A stretch of DNA of 64,000 bases, from the NCBI GenBank assembly GCA_022393335.1, contig JAJEKB010020163.1:195371-259370 (forward strand). Reading direction: 5' to 3'. Positions 10,960 through 21,679 of the stretch are shown piece by piece. The position numbers and the translations under genes were made by a program. The stretch is from Macrotrachela quadricornifera (Eukaryota; Rotifera; Eurotatoria; Philodinida; Philodinidae). Below the pieces are notes generated by a model. That model saw only the letters and a list, made by a program, of their open reading frames with translations, did no database searches and was not told the origin of the DNA. How positions within the stretch are numbered: position 1 is the first letter of the stretch; each line of letters begins with the position of its first letter.

Positions 10960-13900
10960 TGTAAAGTAGTGTTTTTTTTGACTTCTAACAATATATTATA
11001 TTTCAAATATTGAATCGTTAAGATTGTATCATGATTCTATCTAAACAAAAAGAAGAATTTCTATTTGTTTGTTTGTTTATGGTTTTGAGCCTAGTAAGAG
11101 TTAGCATAACCAAACTTCGCATGGTTTTTCTCTAGTTTTCTGTAAACCACTAGAAATTTTTTCGGATTTTTCAAAAAATTTTTGAGAATCTTTAGAGTAT
11201 CGTCTTCCAATTTTTATCTCCTTACATTGTCCATTTTTCAACAGTTGCTTCCTCATCCAAAATTTTTATCTACAGAATACTTAATCACTCTACTATTGGA
11301 GCAGACTAAGATTTTCACTATTCGGCATACAGATTTTGAGGTATAAAAATATGTTGAAGTTTGACTATTATATTCGCTGACTAATCGGATTATAGCGTAT
11401 TTTTAAAGTCAGTAAGTTTTTTATTGACGAAGTTTCCAATTAAATGCAACTCTTTACAAAGAAGCTTTTTTACGCCAAACTGATGTAAAAATGATTTTCA
11501 AATAAATTTAGAAGATATTAGCCAGTATCAATGACAGAGATCGCTTTATTTGAAGCGCGATGATTATATATAGGCATGAACTTGGAATAACTAAAAATAC
11601 GTTCAATAGAAAAATGAAGGATATTTCGAAAATTCATCAGCTGACAAACTTCAAAATGATAGCACAACATGAATATCATGCATGTTATAGACCGTATGGG
11701 AAATGTACTCAAAGGAAAGAAATCATCTGTACGAATATTTCAAACATGTTACTACGCATAAGCTAACATTGCACTCTTTGCATTCGAATAAACTAAAAGG
11801 AGAAAACGACTTCTGTCAGATCATGCATGTAGCAGAACAAAGAAGCATGTGAATGGAAGACGTATATGAGAATGTTATACTATGATACTATCGAATGGTA
11901 GAATTGGATATAAAAGGTACAATTGCAAATACTATAGATTTCCTAAAATTATCATCGCCACTGGGCTTCCTATCCTTTTCTTGGATAGAACACCTCAAAT
12001 ATTGGTTTCAAATTATACTTAGAGTTATATTATTATGAGTATATAATGACAAAACCTCACCGTCCCATATATGGGACATCCGTAGCGAAAGGGTTAAAAG
12101 TATCTATTTATAATGACATTGTATCTAAAATACCAACTATATTTATTTTTTCCAATTTGTATATATTTTTAGTAAATTTTGAAAGAGATTGTTTTGAAGA
12201 TTTTCCTGAATATTCCTTGAAGAATTCGTTACATAGAAAACAAGAGAATTGATTTTTGAAATTTTTCTTATAATATTATTACATACATCATTTAATTTGA
12301 CTGGACTTTTGTAAACATCTAAAAAGATTATCGAATTATTATAATAACGTATAAATTATATTTTTATATATGTGTATATACTCTTATCATTGAATAATGA
12401 TTAGAAGTGTTTCAAGGTAATATAATCAAGTTATTTGACAACTCTATTAAATGTTCTTCATATAAAATATGTTCATTTTTAATATTAGCTTCAAGAAAAT
12501 AAAATCAATAATAGTTTTCATTGAAGGAGAATAGTCTGGTCACTATATAATATACTCTACATGATCGTTTTTTGAATTTTATTCGATCTTGATTATTTAT
12601 TCTAACGCAGTATTCAAAAATCAGGAGTTTTTGTTTTGATATTCTCAAAACTAATTCATTCTATAGTATTATAAATTATAATAATTTTTATTTCTATTTG
12701 ATCAATCATTAGATTAAAAGTCACACTTCGAATAAGACTTTAACAAAATATGTCTCATATCTGATCAATTAACAAATTTTCATAACCTATATTTGTATGT
12801 ATGTTACATAATGACGTTTGTTTACCATGAATAGAATAGAATAATAATGCTTATTTACTAATGAATATACAACAAATACGTATATATAAAGTATTGTTAA
12901 TGTCATAATAAGCATATTCATACATATTAAACAATAACAACAAATGAAAACATTAAATTGTAAAATTTTTTGTGTCATAAGTAGATAATATGATGTTTTA
13001 AACGACCAAATAACCAACTTTTTAGCTTAAAAATCAATAGAATTATTTACACTAAACTATTATTATGCACAATCATTGTTAGTCATTTTTTGGTCATCCT
13101 TGATTACATTCGGCATAAAATGATAGTTATTATTGTTAAACAAATATTTCTTAATACTTTCTTCTGATAAAACAAAATGCAAAATATTATATAGAAACGA
13201 AGAACATCATATCATATCATATAAATTGTCATTGTTCAATCATGTGTTTTGTTTTACGTAAAAAAAAACAGAAACAAATATTTTTCTCAATATGTGATAA
13301 AACCCGACTTATATTGTATACTATAAGTAGTAGTATAATTTTGTTTTAAGAAGGACGTAAATAATTATCATGTTGCTTGATAACCTTCTATAATTTCTAC
13401 AAATGATATTTCTAATCTAAAATATAGAATTTATACAATCAAAAGATATTCTCATAAATATATATAAATCGTAGAAATATAGACATTTATAATAGGAAAA
13501 TACGTGAAAAACTCTACAATTTACTATAAGAACAACTATAACAAGATAAATTCATCTTGAGCCAAAAGACAATTTCGTTGAAAGTGTAATTATGAAAAAC
13601 AAACGATTTTATGTAATTTTTAGAATTTATTACATTCTATCTTATGACATATATTTTTTTCTACAATATATCAAATAAATAAACATTGAAATGAGGCTAT
13701 GTATTCTGATGTATAAGTTATTAAATACGTTTTCACTTTAATCAGAACATCCTTATCCTTACATACTATTGTGTGTATCAATCATAAAATCCATGATTAC
13801 GGTGAAGAAATACAAATTCATGTACAAAAAAAATAGTTGTTATCAAGCTTTATTTAGATATGTCAGATATAAATACAACAACGGATTTAATACTATCAAA

Positions 13901-14089
13901 TAAGATTATTCTATAAATAGATGACTTATCATTTGTGACGAATAATAACGAAATTAAATTGAAGTTTTATTCTGTATTATATTTAGATCAGTCTATAATG
14001 CTTATATTGGTTATAGATATATTGATATAAAGTTCACATCTTTAATCTATTCAAAAATTCATTTAGTAGTACTGTACGAAACACAATAT
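10960..14089. other. AT-rich intergenic DNA
   Basis: No gene is supported over about 3.1 kb. Short frames (e.g. 11518-11766 on both strands, 12787-13017 minus) are overlapping shadows or hydrophobic AT-rich noise. At about 12060-12097 there is a small palindrome (cccatatatggg) followed by gtagcgaaagggttaa. Read on the minus strand it begins TTAACCCTTTCGC, which resembles a piggyBac-type end, but no partner was found. Confidence 0.5.
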
Positions 14090-14765
14090 TTCTGTAGTTC
14101 TTCGCGAGTTTTTTTCTATTTTTTATTTCTTACTTTCTCGACGTCCACATCAAATGTTGTCATTTTGCGGTGCGATGATCTCGTGAACGGAAAGTCGGCA
14201 AATATTCGTTGAAACGCGAGATTAAAGTATGAAGATCGAACCATGATCATCCGTTTTCTGGTTTTTAATAGAAAGTTTCGTTTCGTCACGGGGAGGGTAA
14301 CAAAATGACGATTTTAAAAGGACGTTGTTTTTTTTCAGAGTTCGAGATAATTAAAACGAAAATAAGATAAAAAAGTTAGGCCCCATTCTGTCTGTATAAC
14401 AAATGTGAATACATGTGACGATAGGTAATGAATCAGATCGATAGTTACAGCAATAATCGACAGTGTTTCATTAGAAGCAAGTTGATAAGTATCGATAGAG
14501 TTCTCATAGTGATGAATTTCGTCGTTATGTCTGCACTTTATTTATTGAAACCTTACTTTCTCGACAACATTTATAGACAGGAAATATAATTCGATAAGTC
14601 CGAAAGAGCCTGTTGAGTGTCTGCTTCGTTCATGTTAAATCGTTGAAACGAATACACATTTTTGATGAATTACTGATTGTTCGATAACCGATATTTTCTG
14701 CTTCGCGCCGCATTTCGTAGTCGAGCGAAACTCGTATGCCGTCTAGCTTCTATTGAAACTTCGAA
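14090..14765. other. CpG-rich, less AT-rich block of unknown nature
   Basis: This block stands out from the surrounding DNA by many CG dinucleotides (ttcgcgag, gtgcgatgatctcg, aaacgcgag, cttcgcgccgc, gtcgagcgaaactcg). The phrase ttactttctcgac occurs at about 14130 and again near 14550, hinting at an old internal duplication. No long open frame, TIR or RNA motif was recognised. It sits just beyond the 3' end of the minus-strand cysteine-rich gene. It could be a decayed transposon, transferred DNA or an unannotated non-coding transcript. Confidence 0.4.
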
Positions 14766-15008
14766 AATGTTGTTGTTAGTTTATAATAACATATTCACAC
14801 GTAGATGTAAACAATGTATTTAATTAAGTTTACTAGTATGTTAATATTAATTTTCAATTTGTTTCTTTTAAAATCCCTAGATTAAAAAAGAATAAAATTT
14901 AGTGAATACAGAAAAAAGAAACGATACTTTAGTACTACTGATGAAAAGAAAAGGAAAGAAATATATAAATAATAATTAAAGTCTAATTTTCTCATAAAGA
15001 TAAATATT

Positions 15009-15641
15009 TTATTTATCTTCATCGTCATCTAGATCTTCACCGATGTCTTCACCTTCATCTAGCAAGTCTTGAAAAGCTCGAACCCAGTAGTCACGTTTTC
15101 CCGAATTGACTGGCTGACATTTAGTTTGATCTTTAGAGTTTCCAGTTGCTACACATTGAAAATTTTTGCAACAACCACCACCTCCATTACCTTTACCTAC
15201 AGTACAACCTTGATTACCTTTCTTTCCACAACACTGTCCATTTACACAATGTTTTTTACAACAAAATTTATTTGCAGTGCATGAACCACCTAATTTTTTA
15301 CATCGTACAGCCGGAGGTGGTGGTCCTGCTGGCTTTGGCGCTCCCGCTACTGCTCCTGCTGGTTTTGGTGCTCCTGCTCGTGATCCTGCTGGTTTTGATG
15401 ATCCTCCTGATGATCCTGCTGGTTTTGATGNNNNNNNNNNTCCTGCTGGTTTTGATGCTCCTCCTGATGATCCTGCTGGTTTTGATGCTCCTGCTGGTGG
15501 AGCGTCGTCATAAGCACGTTCGTCAAAATCGTTCAAATCATCCAAATCGTCAAGATATAATCGTTTTTCATAAAATCCTCTCGATGAAACACATTCAACG
15601 AGAATAATTCCACATAAAAAGGCGATTAATATTGTTTTCAT
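15009..15641 (-). CDS. Secreted protein with two cystine-knot-like modules and a KPAG-repeat linker
   Basis: Single-exon frame. I choose the methionine at 15641 (MKTILIAFLCGIILVEC), 20 residues inside the longest frame, because it begins a clear signal peptide; this gives about 210 residues. After the signal comes an acidic propeptide-like part with EKR and DER sites. A linker of repeated GASKPAG/SSGGSKPAG units is encoded by a 30-base minisatellite and contains a 10-N gap. Then come two tandem modules with inhibitor-cystine-knot spacing: C-x6-C-x5-CC-x3-C-x4-C and C-x7-C-x10-CC-x4-C-x11-C. A GKR site, a possible dibasic cleavage/amidation signal, precedes a very acidic tail (DLLDEGEDIGEDLDDDEDK). 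The ICK fold occurs in protease inhibitors, defence peptides and venom peptides; nothing here tells which, and no function is claimed. Exact length is uncertain because of the gap. Confidence 0.75.
   Translation of the reverse strand: MKTILIAFLCGIILVECVSSRGFYEKRLYLDDLDDLNDFDERAYDDAPPAGASKPAGSSGGASKPAGXXXXSKPAGSSGGSSKPAGSRAGAPKPAGAVAGAPKPAGPPPPAVRCKKLGGSCTANKFCCKKHCVNGQCCGKKGNQGCTVGKGNGGGGCCKNFQCVATGNSKDQTKCQPVNSGKRDYWVRAFQDLLDEGEDIGEDLDDDEDK
15320..15500. repeat. 30-bp coding minisatellite
   Basis: On the plus strand the unit reads approximately cctgctggttttgatgctcc plus tcctgatgat, repeated about six times and in frame with the minus-strand gene, where it encodes SKPAG-type repeats. The open frame on the opposite strand through this array is a shadow. 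The gap at 15431-15440 falls inside it, so copy number is probably under-represented. Confidence 0.8.
15431..15440. other. Assembly gap (10 N)
   Basis: Ten Ns inside the KPAG minisatellite. A run of exactly ten suggests a placeholder and not a measured length. Confidence 0.95.
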
Positions 15642-15719
15642 CTTGTCTGTATGAATGGATAAACATAGACAAAATATTTGGCAAATATATGTAATAGTCA
15701 CGAATGAATAACTGCATCA

Positions 15720-18700
15720 ATGTTTATTTACCTTCAACACAAAATAATACATATAATCGTCCTACAAAACTGCGTATCTCATTCAATCATATTACTTTTT
15801 TTTCTCACATGATTTACTATTCGTTAATTTGTGAATAGGGCCTAAGCAAACAAAATCACATTTGTTTTCTTCCATATATCGATACAGATGAAATAAAAGA
15901 AAAAAAACTACATGTTGTTGTCATTGTAATTATGTTTACATAATATGTTCATCGATACAATGCCTTAATTCGTCCTTCGTGTGTAAGACAATGAAAAATC
16001 TATATTTATCATATCTAATTTTTTCCTTCGATAATTTCTAATATTAGTAAACGTCTGCTATGAAGGATTGTATTATTGGGTATACTACCAAACATATTAA
16101 ATTGTTTACTATTTGTATATACGTGAAAAAAAATTTCTTTACTTTCATGTATTTTACATTATTTATATTTAGTTTAAGTTATCATTCAAATTTGTTGAAA
16201 TATAAATAAATAGAAATTGATTTTCAATTAGTTTTATCAATATATTAGTTTACATTCTTGTTTTTTTAAAATGGATTAGTTACTTTTTGTTTTTTTTCTT
16301 GAACTATCATTATAGTAAATTTACTTGATAAATATAATATATATTTGTTATTAATGTTTCACATGATATTTAATGCATATTATTTACAAGATATTGCTAT
16401 ATTTATTAATTGAGTATCTCTACTGTGAATGATTGCTTGTCAAACAATAGAAAATATGAAAAATTATATTTTCTTCTCTTTTAGACTGTATGAGATTTGT
16501 ATATATTATATATTTATAAATAATAAATGGTAAGTAAAATAACAAATATTTATAGAATATTTCTCTTGACTTATAAAAAAACTAGAGATTCATTTAAAGA
16601 TTGTTCCTCTTCTCCATTATGCTATTTCATTTATATTGATATATCATTTTCTTTTCTTATATTATTAAAATTAGAATAACATTAATTCAAGATTTTAGTA
16701 AAGATTTAATCTTTAAAAATACTTTTAACAATTTGTTTTTTTTAAATTTCATCACAACCATTCATATCATCAATATCACTGAAGAATCGTTGATTTCATC
16801 ATGTAAACCGTCAAGTTCTAATGGAAAATAAAAAATTTAAAAATATGAGTACAAACAGTGTTTATCAGTTGGAAAGATTCTCTCATTGGACATCTTGAAT
16901 TTTGTATAGATAAACAATAATAGATTAATTCTTCATATTCATTATATGAGACTAATATAAAAAGCTTAAATTTTTTACGTTTTCACTTTTTGAAATTAAT
17001 CTTAATATTTTTGACTCTATGAATATATATATAGGATATAATAATACTTTGAGATTATATGTGCTTTTAATTAATTGTGTAGAATAAGAAAAAAAAATTT
17101 GTTTGAAAAATGTAGAAATAAATAGATAACCTAATAAATCAATAATTTTCTATTAAAGATTATAAATATCTATTCATAGTCCACACTTATAAGAAAAAAA
17201 ATTATTTTCTATGAGCAGAATTGATTTTAATAAAAAAATAAAAAGTATAATCATTCATTAGTTATGAAAAATGAATGTGTTTATATTTTTAATCAAAAAC
17301 AAACAACATCTTCTTGTTTTGTGATCAATTCTCCATATTGATGTTATTTAATATTACATTTATATTAAGGGTAATCCAAGAGTCTTGTTCATTCTCCCTT
17401 ATAGAAAACTAAAAAAATTCTTAAATTTTGATATCTTATCTCGTGTAAGTAGGCAAATATTACCATAAATTTTTATGTCTCTGTTCGTTATTGTAAGGAA
17501 GAGATATAGGCTAACATTCCAGAAATATTATTTTCTCCATGTCTCAAAAATAATTATTAGCGCATAATAATACATACAGATAAATCATTTTTGTGTTTTA
17601 TTTTTCCATAATTTCATACGTTCTATTACGAAAACATATACTTGAAAATGTGGTCCGTTGATAAAAAGATACAGTAAACAACGCTCTAAAAAATAGTCTA
17701 TGACCGATCTTTCATAATTTCTATATTAAGAAAATTATAAACATAGAAATGTACTTCACAAAAAAGAAAAAATTAACCATGGACTTTGTTTGTATGATGC
17801 TATATCCAATAATAATCCTGTAACTCCATTAAAACAAAAGAGTTTTCGATCAAGTTTGTTTTGCTCAGATCAGTAATGATTACTCTTCTCCATCTAACTG
17901 CAAAAGCAAATATCGATTACATTTTTTCTTTCTTACTGGGGCGCATTATCATAAATGAAGGTCTTCAATTTTTGAAACTTTATTCTCGAGTGTACAATCT
18001 ATTTTAAAATTTTTTTTACAGATCACGAGAAAGAGTGCATTCGAAAGTACTAAACATAAAATGACTTCTCACTTTTGCTAATATTTTCCATGAAAATAAT
18101 AGGTAAACATTAAATTTTATGTCAGAAAAATTCCGAATTAACAATATTTTCATATTTTTCGCGTCGTATTAAAATTTAGTTAGTTGTCTTGGTTGAAGAT
18201 TTGAAATTAAAGTTTAGGTAGTATTTTATAGAATGAGATATATTTCTATGCTTATAACTTTTTTATTATAGAAATTATGAAAGATCGATTATAAGCCATT
18301 TTATAGAGCGTCATTTACTGCATCTTTTTATCATAGAATCAAATTTTTAAATATATATTTTAATATAAAAAAATTAATTATCCAAATCGAGACAAAATTT
18401 CTAGACAATCCTTTACAATTTTACTTTTTTTTTTAAAGTATAAAAATTAAATTTATTTTAATTTTATGATAAACTATGAAAATATTTACAATGATTTAAT
18501 TTCAATAAATATGATAAATGAAAAAGAAACTATAAAATACACTCTAATTTCTTTTTTTCTTTCTGTAAGAAAAATATAATTTTTGTTATAAGAGAGTTAT
18601 AGAAAGGTTAAAATAATATTTTCTTCCTTCACAGAATAAGAAAAAGAAAATATGCTCTTAATGACCTCATTGCTTTCTTTGATTTATAAATATATTTATA

Positions 18701-18738
18701 AAGATTATATATTCGTAAATTTGTTTTATTTAGTAATT
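15720..18738. other. AT-rich intergenic DNA
   Basis: About 3 kb of very AT-rich sequence with no supported gene. Near 17680-17720 and 18240-18330 related phrases occur in opposite orientation (aacgctctaaaaaatagtctatgac with ttcataatttctatat, versus ttatagaaattatgaaagatcg with ttatagagcg). They may be arms of a diverged inverted-repeat element of about 640 bases. Confidence 0.45.
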
Positions 18739-20549
18739 ATGGATAACAGTTCAAATATAATAGAACGAAAAACAAAACAAAAACCATCGATATGTAAAAT
18801 ATGTGGATCATCTGCTTTATATTCATATTATGGTGTTGTTTCATGTCAATCATGCAAAATATTCTTTAGAAGAAATGCTCAATATGGACAGGTTAGTTTT
18901 ATTTTTAATCTATTATTAATAATATAAAATATTACTGAAGTATTTTTCTCATTGATTTATATGTAATTTTGATAGTATTTTAAAAGTTCTTCATGAATAT
19001 ATATATATATATAATTTTTATTTCGATATGATCACTATTTAACTGAAAAAAAAGATCTACAATTTAGATTAAAAATAAAAAAACATGGAAAGATATTTCT
19101 CAATCTTAATAAAAACCACGAATCTTCGAAGGATTTCTGCAACTTTATATGGACCATTATAAGATCTTAAAAAGCCTTTGAAGCTTCGCGATTTCTATTA
19201 ATGTTGAGAAATTCTACAAAACTAACAACCTCTATTCAGAATCAGTTTAACAAGCCATATCGAATTGCATAATTTTCAAAAGAAATTGTATTTCACAAAA
19301 AAATCGATCTATACTTTACCACAATTATATTTTTTTATGATTATATCCATGAGTCCTCAGAGACTGAGTTCCGATCGAAAACAAAATCATTCATTTTTTT
19401 CTCAGTTCAATAGTGATCAAATAAATAACTTTTCAAATTTTGTCAAATCATATGTAAATTAATAACTAAAAAAACATTTCAATGAAATATTATATATTTA
19501 TTATACTATATATTTAATTTTATATAGATATTATTAAAATGTCATTTTAATAATCAATGTGAAATAAATGTTAATAATCGTCATACTTGTGCATCATGTA
19601 GACTTTCAAAATGTTTTGAACAAGGCATGAAAATAGAAATGATTCGACCATCTAGAACATATAAAAACAAAGATATAACATCAAAATCTCTAGTCAAATC
19701 AAATAATATTGAATATGTAAAAAAAAACAAATTCTTTCTTTTATTTTTTCTATATAATAATTTCGTCGTTTTCTTTTTTATTTGAATTAGATACCAACAT
19801 TAAATTTATTAGAAAATGATAATTCATTATTAAATCATAATCAATGGATATTATTATCAAATATAATTCATAGTTATGATGAAACAAAATTATTTTCAAT
19901 AAGTAATCGTTTAAAAAATGAAAATAATAATTCATTAAAAATAATTAATCCATTAATTGTACAAGAATTATTAACAGGTTTTTATGAAATAACAGGAATA
20001 TATCTTCGTTTAAATAATGATATTAATTATTTACCATTTAATGATCGATCAATATTACTTCATACAGCTGCTGATAATATAACATGTTTAGGTGGAATTT
20101 TTATTCTTTATCATTCACAATTAATTAATGATAATGAATTTTGGAATTATCTTGAAAGTTTATATGGAATATTAACTATGAAATATCATCGTTGGTCAGC
20201 AACATTTACTGAATCTGATATTATTTTATTTAAATTAGGACTTGCACTATTTGCATTATCAACTAATTCAAGAATATTTCATAAAAATATTTCTCTTGAA
20301 TATACAAATATTCAAAATATATTAAATATTCAAAATAAATATGTTGAATTAACATGGAAATATCTTATTTATAAATATGGTTATTATGAAGCTATTAGAA
20401 AATATATTCATTTAATTAAATGGTTTTTATCAGTTAGTGTATTTATGTCATATGCACATAATGCACAAGCTCATATTAATGATATTGAAACATTAATTGA
20501 ACAAACAGAATTAAAATTGATACTTGATGATGTTGATAGGATTGAGTAA
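18739..20549 (+). CDS. Nuclear hormone receptor-like protein, 3 exons, 366 aa
   Basis: Exons 18739-18891, 19528-19716 and 19791-20549 join in phase 0 (GTTAGT and GTAAAA donors, ATATAG and AATTAG acceptors). The first zinc finger is C19-x2-C22-x13-C36-x2-C39 with P-box CQSCKIFFRR; canonical receptors have CEGCKGFFRR, so DNA-half-site choice may differ. The first intron separates it from the second finger, C-x5-C-x9-C-x2-C (CHFNNQC...CASC), followed by RLSKCFEQGMKIEMIR, the standard end of the DNA-binding domain. The C-terminal 250 residues are helical and Asn/Ile-rich, consistent with a very diverged ligand-binding domain; no AF-2 motif is obvious. I start at ATG 18739 because the upstream in-frame extension (from 18652) is hydrophobic noise. 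Expected role: nuclear transcription factor; ligand unknown, possibly none. Confidence 0.87.
19091..19216. repeat. Small imperfect foldback (MITE-like) in intron 1
   Basis: The block at 19091-19134 (agatatttctcaatcttaat ... cttcgaagga) is matched in inverted orientation by 19174-19216 (gcctttgaag ... ttaatgttgagaaattct) at roughly 75% by eye, separated by about 40 bases. It lies wholly inside the first intron of the receptor gene. No terminal duplication was identified. Confidence 0.5.
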
Positions 20550-20559
20550 TATATAGCAA

Positions 20560-21383
20560 TGAATTATTAAAGACTTTTTGTTTTGTTTTTTTTTGCTATA
20601 TAAAATTCTTTTTGTATAACTATCATAAGATTAACCTAAACAAAAAAAAAGATTTGTTTTTACACATATTCATTTATAAAAACTGATCAATACTTTTATG
20701 ATGATGGAATTTCGAAAGATATGCACGAACGTGTGAATGAAGAGGTTCGTTTTGTTTCGAAATTTCCATCTATGAACTTGTAAATACCGTTTGATTAGTC
20801 ATTGATGATTTGAATTAAAGTGAATCTAATAGCAAATTCGAGTATTTATTTAATCTATTCGTATGAAAGAGTGTATCAATACTAAATTTAAACGAATCAA
20901 ATAGATTACTGAACTGCAATTCAATATGGTCATTATTCCATTCATTTAAAATTCAAATTGATACTAGTTTACTGAACTATAACTTGACAAATAGATACAT
21001 AGCATGTTTCATTTGTTTTGTTGTTATCAAATTGTGAAGTCTAAGATTGAAACAATCCGTCATTTGATATGATAAATTGTAAACACGAGAGAAATTAATT
21101 AAATTATTGCCTACATCAATATAGAAAAAAAAAAATATATATATATATATGAAATATGATTCTACGTTGATTTAACTGTACGATAGATGTACTTTTCTTT
21201 TCGGGAAGATGTATAGAAAAGATTCACGAGTCGATAAAGAAAAGTAAGAGAAAGCATAATAAAAAGAGGACGAAATAGAAGTACTTTAAAAATATAATAT
21301 TGTAATATTACTAAGAATATGAAACTCCTAGATTTAAGGTGTTATCTGCGAAGAGAATTGATATTCTTGTAGTGTATTTCAAC
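20560..21383. other. AT-rich intergenic DNA after the receptor gene
   Basis: No gene is supported. There is a short AT microsatellite (atatatatatatat) near 21136-21150 and some A-rich tracts. Confidence 0.5.
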
Positions 21384-21672
21384 AGGAAACATGTTCAACT
21401 ATCAAATGAATTTTAAATTTGAACTTCGTGCGTAAGATAGAGTCTAATGAAGTATGAAAAACTACTTAAATGTTTAAGAAAGAAAACATTCTTTTCATAA
21501 ATAGACCTGCATGTACGCAAAATCTTATATAAAATATTTATAACTCTGAAAAGAAAAATCTGGAAGAATTTATTCTTTTCAAGTTTTTTATGTTTCACTG
21601 AAGTCTATCTCACACATAAATTCAGAACTTAAAAACAACTTGATAACTGAACATGTTTTCTCTTCAGTTGAT
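21384..21672. repeat. MITE-like element with about 70-bp inverted arms
   Basis: The left arm (about 21384-21450) contains caggaaacatgttcaactat. The right arm (about 21600-21672) contains gataactgaacatgttttct in inverted orientation, and the flanking 25 bases on each side also correspond (tagagtct / agtctatctc). Identity is about 70% by eye. The core between the arms is non-coding. Confidence 0.5.
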
Positions 21673-21679
21673 CAAAAGA

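Noticed and set aside
12060..12097. piggyBac-like end (TTAACCCTTTCGC read on the minus strand)
   Set aside because: Only one end is seen, with no inverted partner or transposase nearby; too short to call an element.
15069..15607. Plus-strand frames through the cysteine-rich gene (Gly/Pro/Ala/Phe or Leu/Val repeats)
   Set aside because: Antisense shadows of the KPAG minisatellite and cysteine-coding region; the minus strand has the signal peptide and ordered cysteines.
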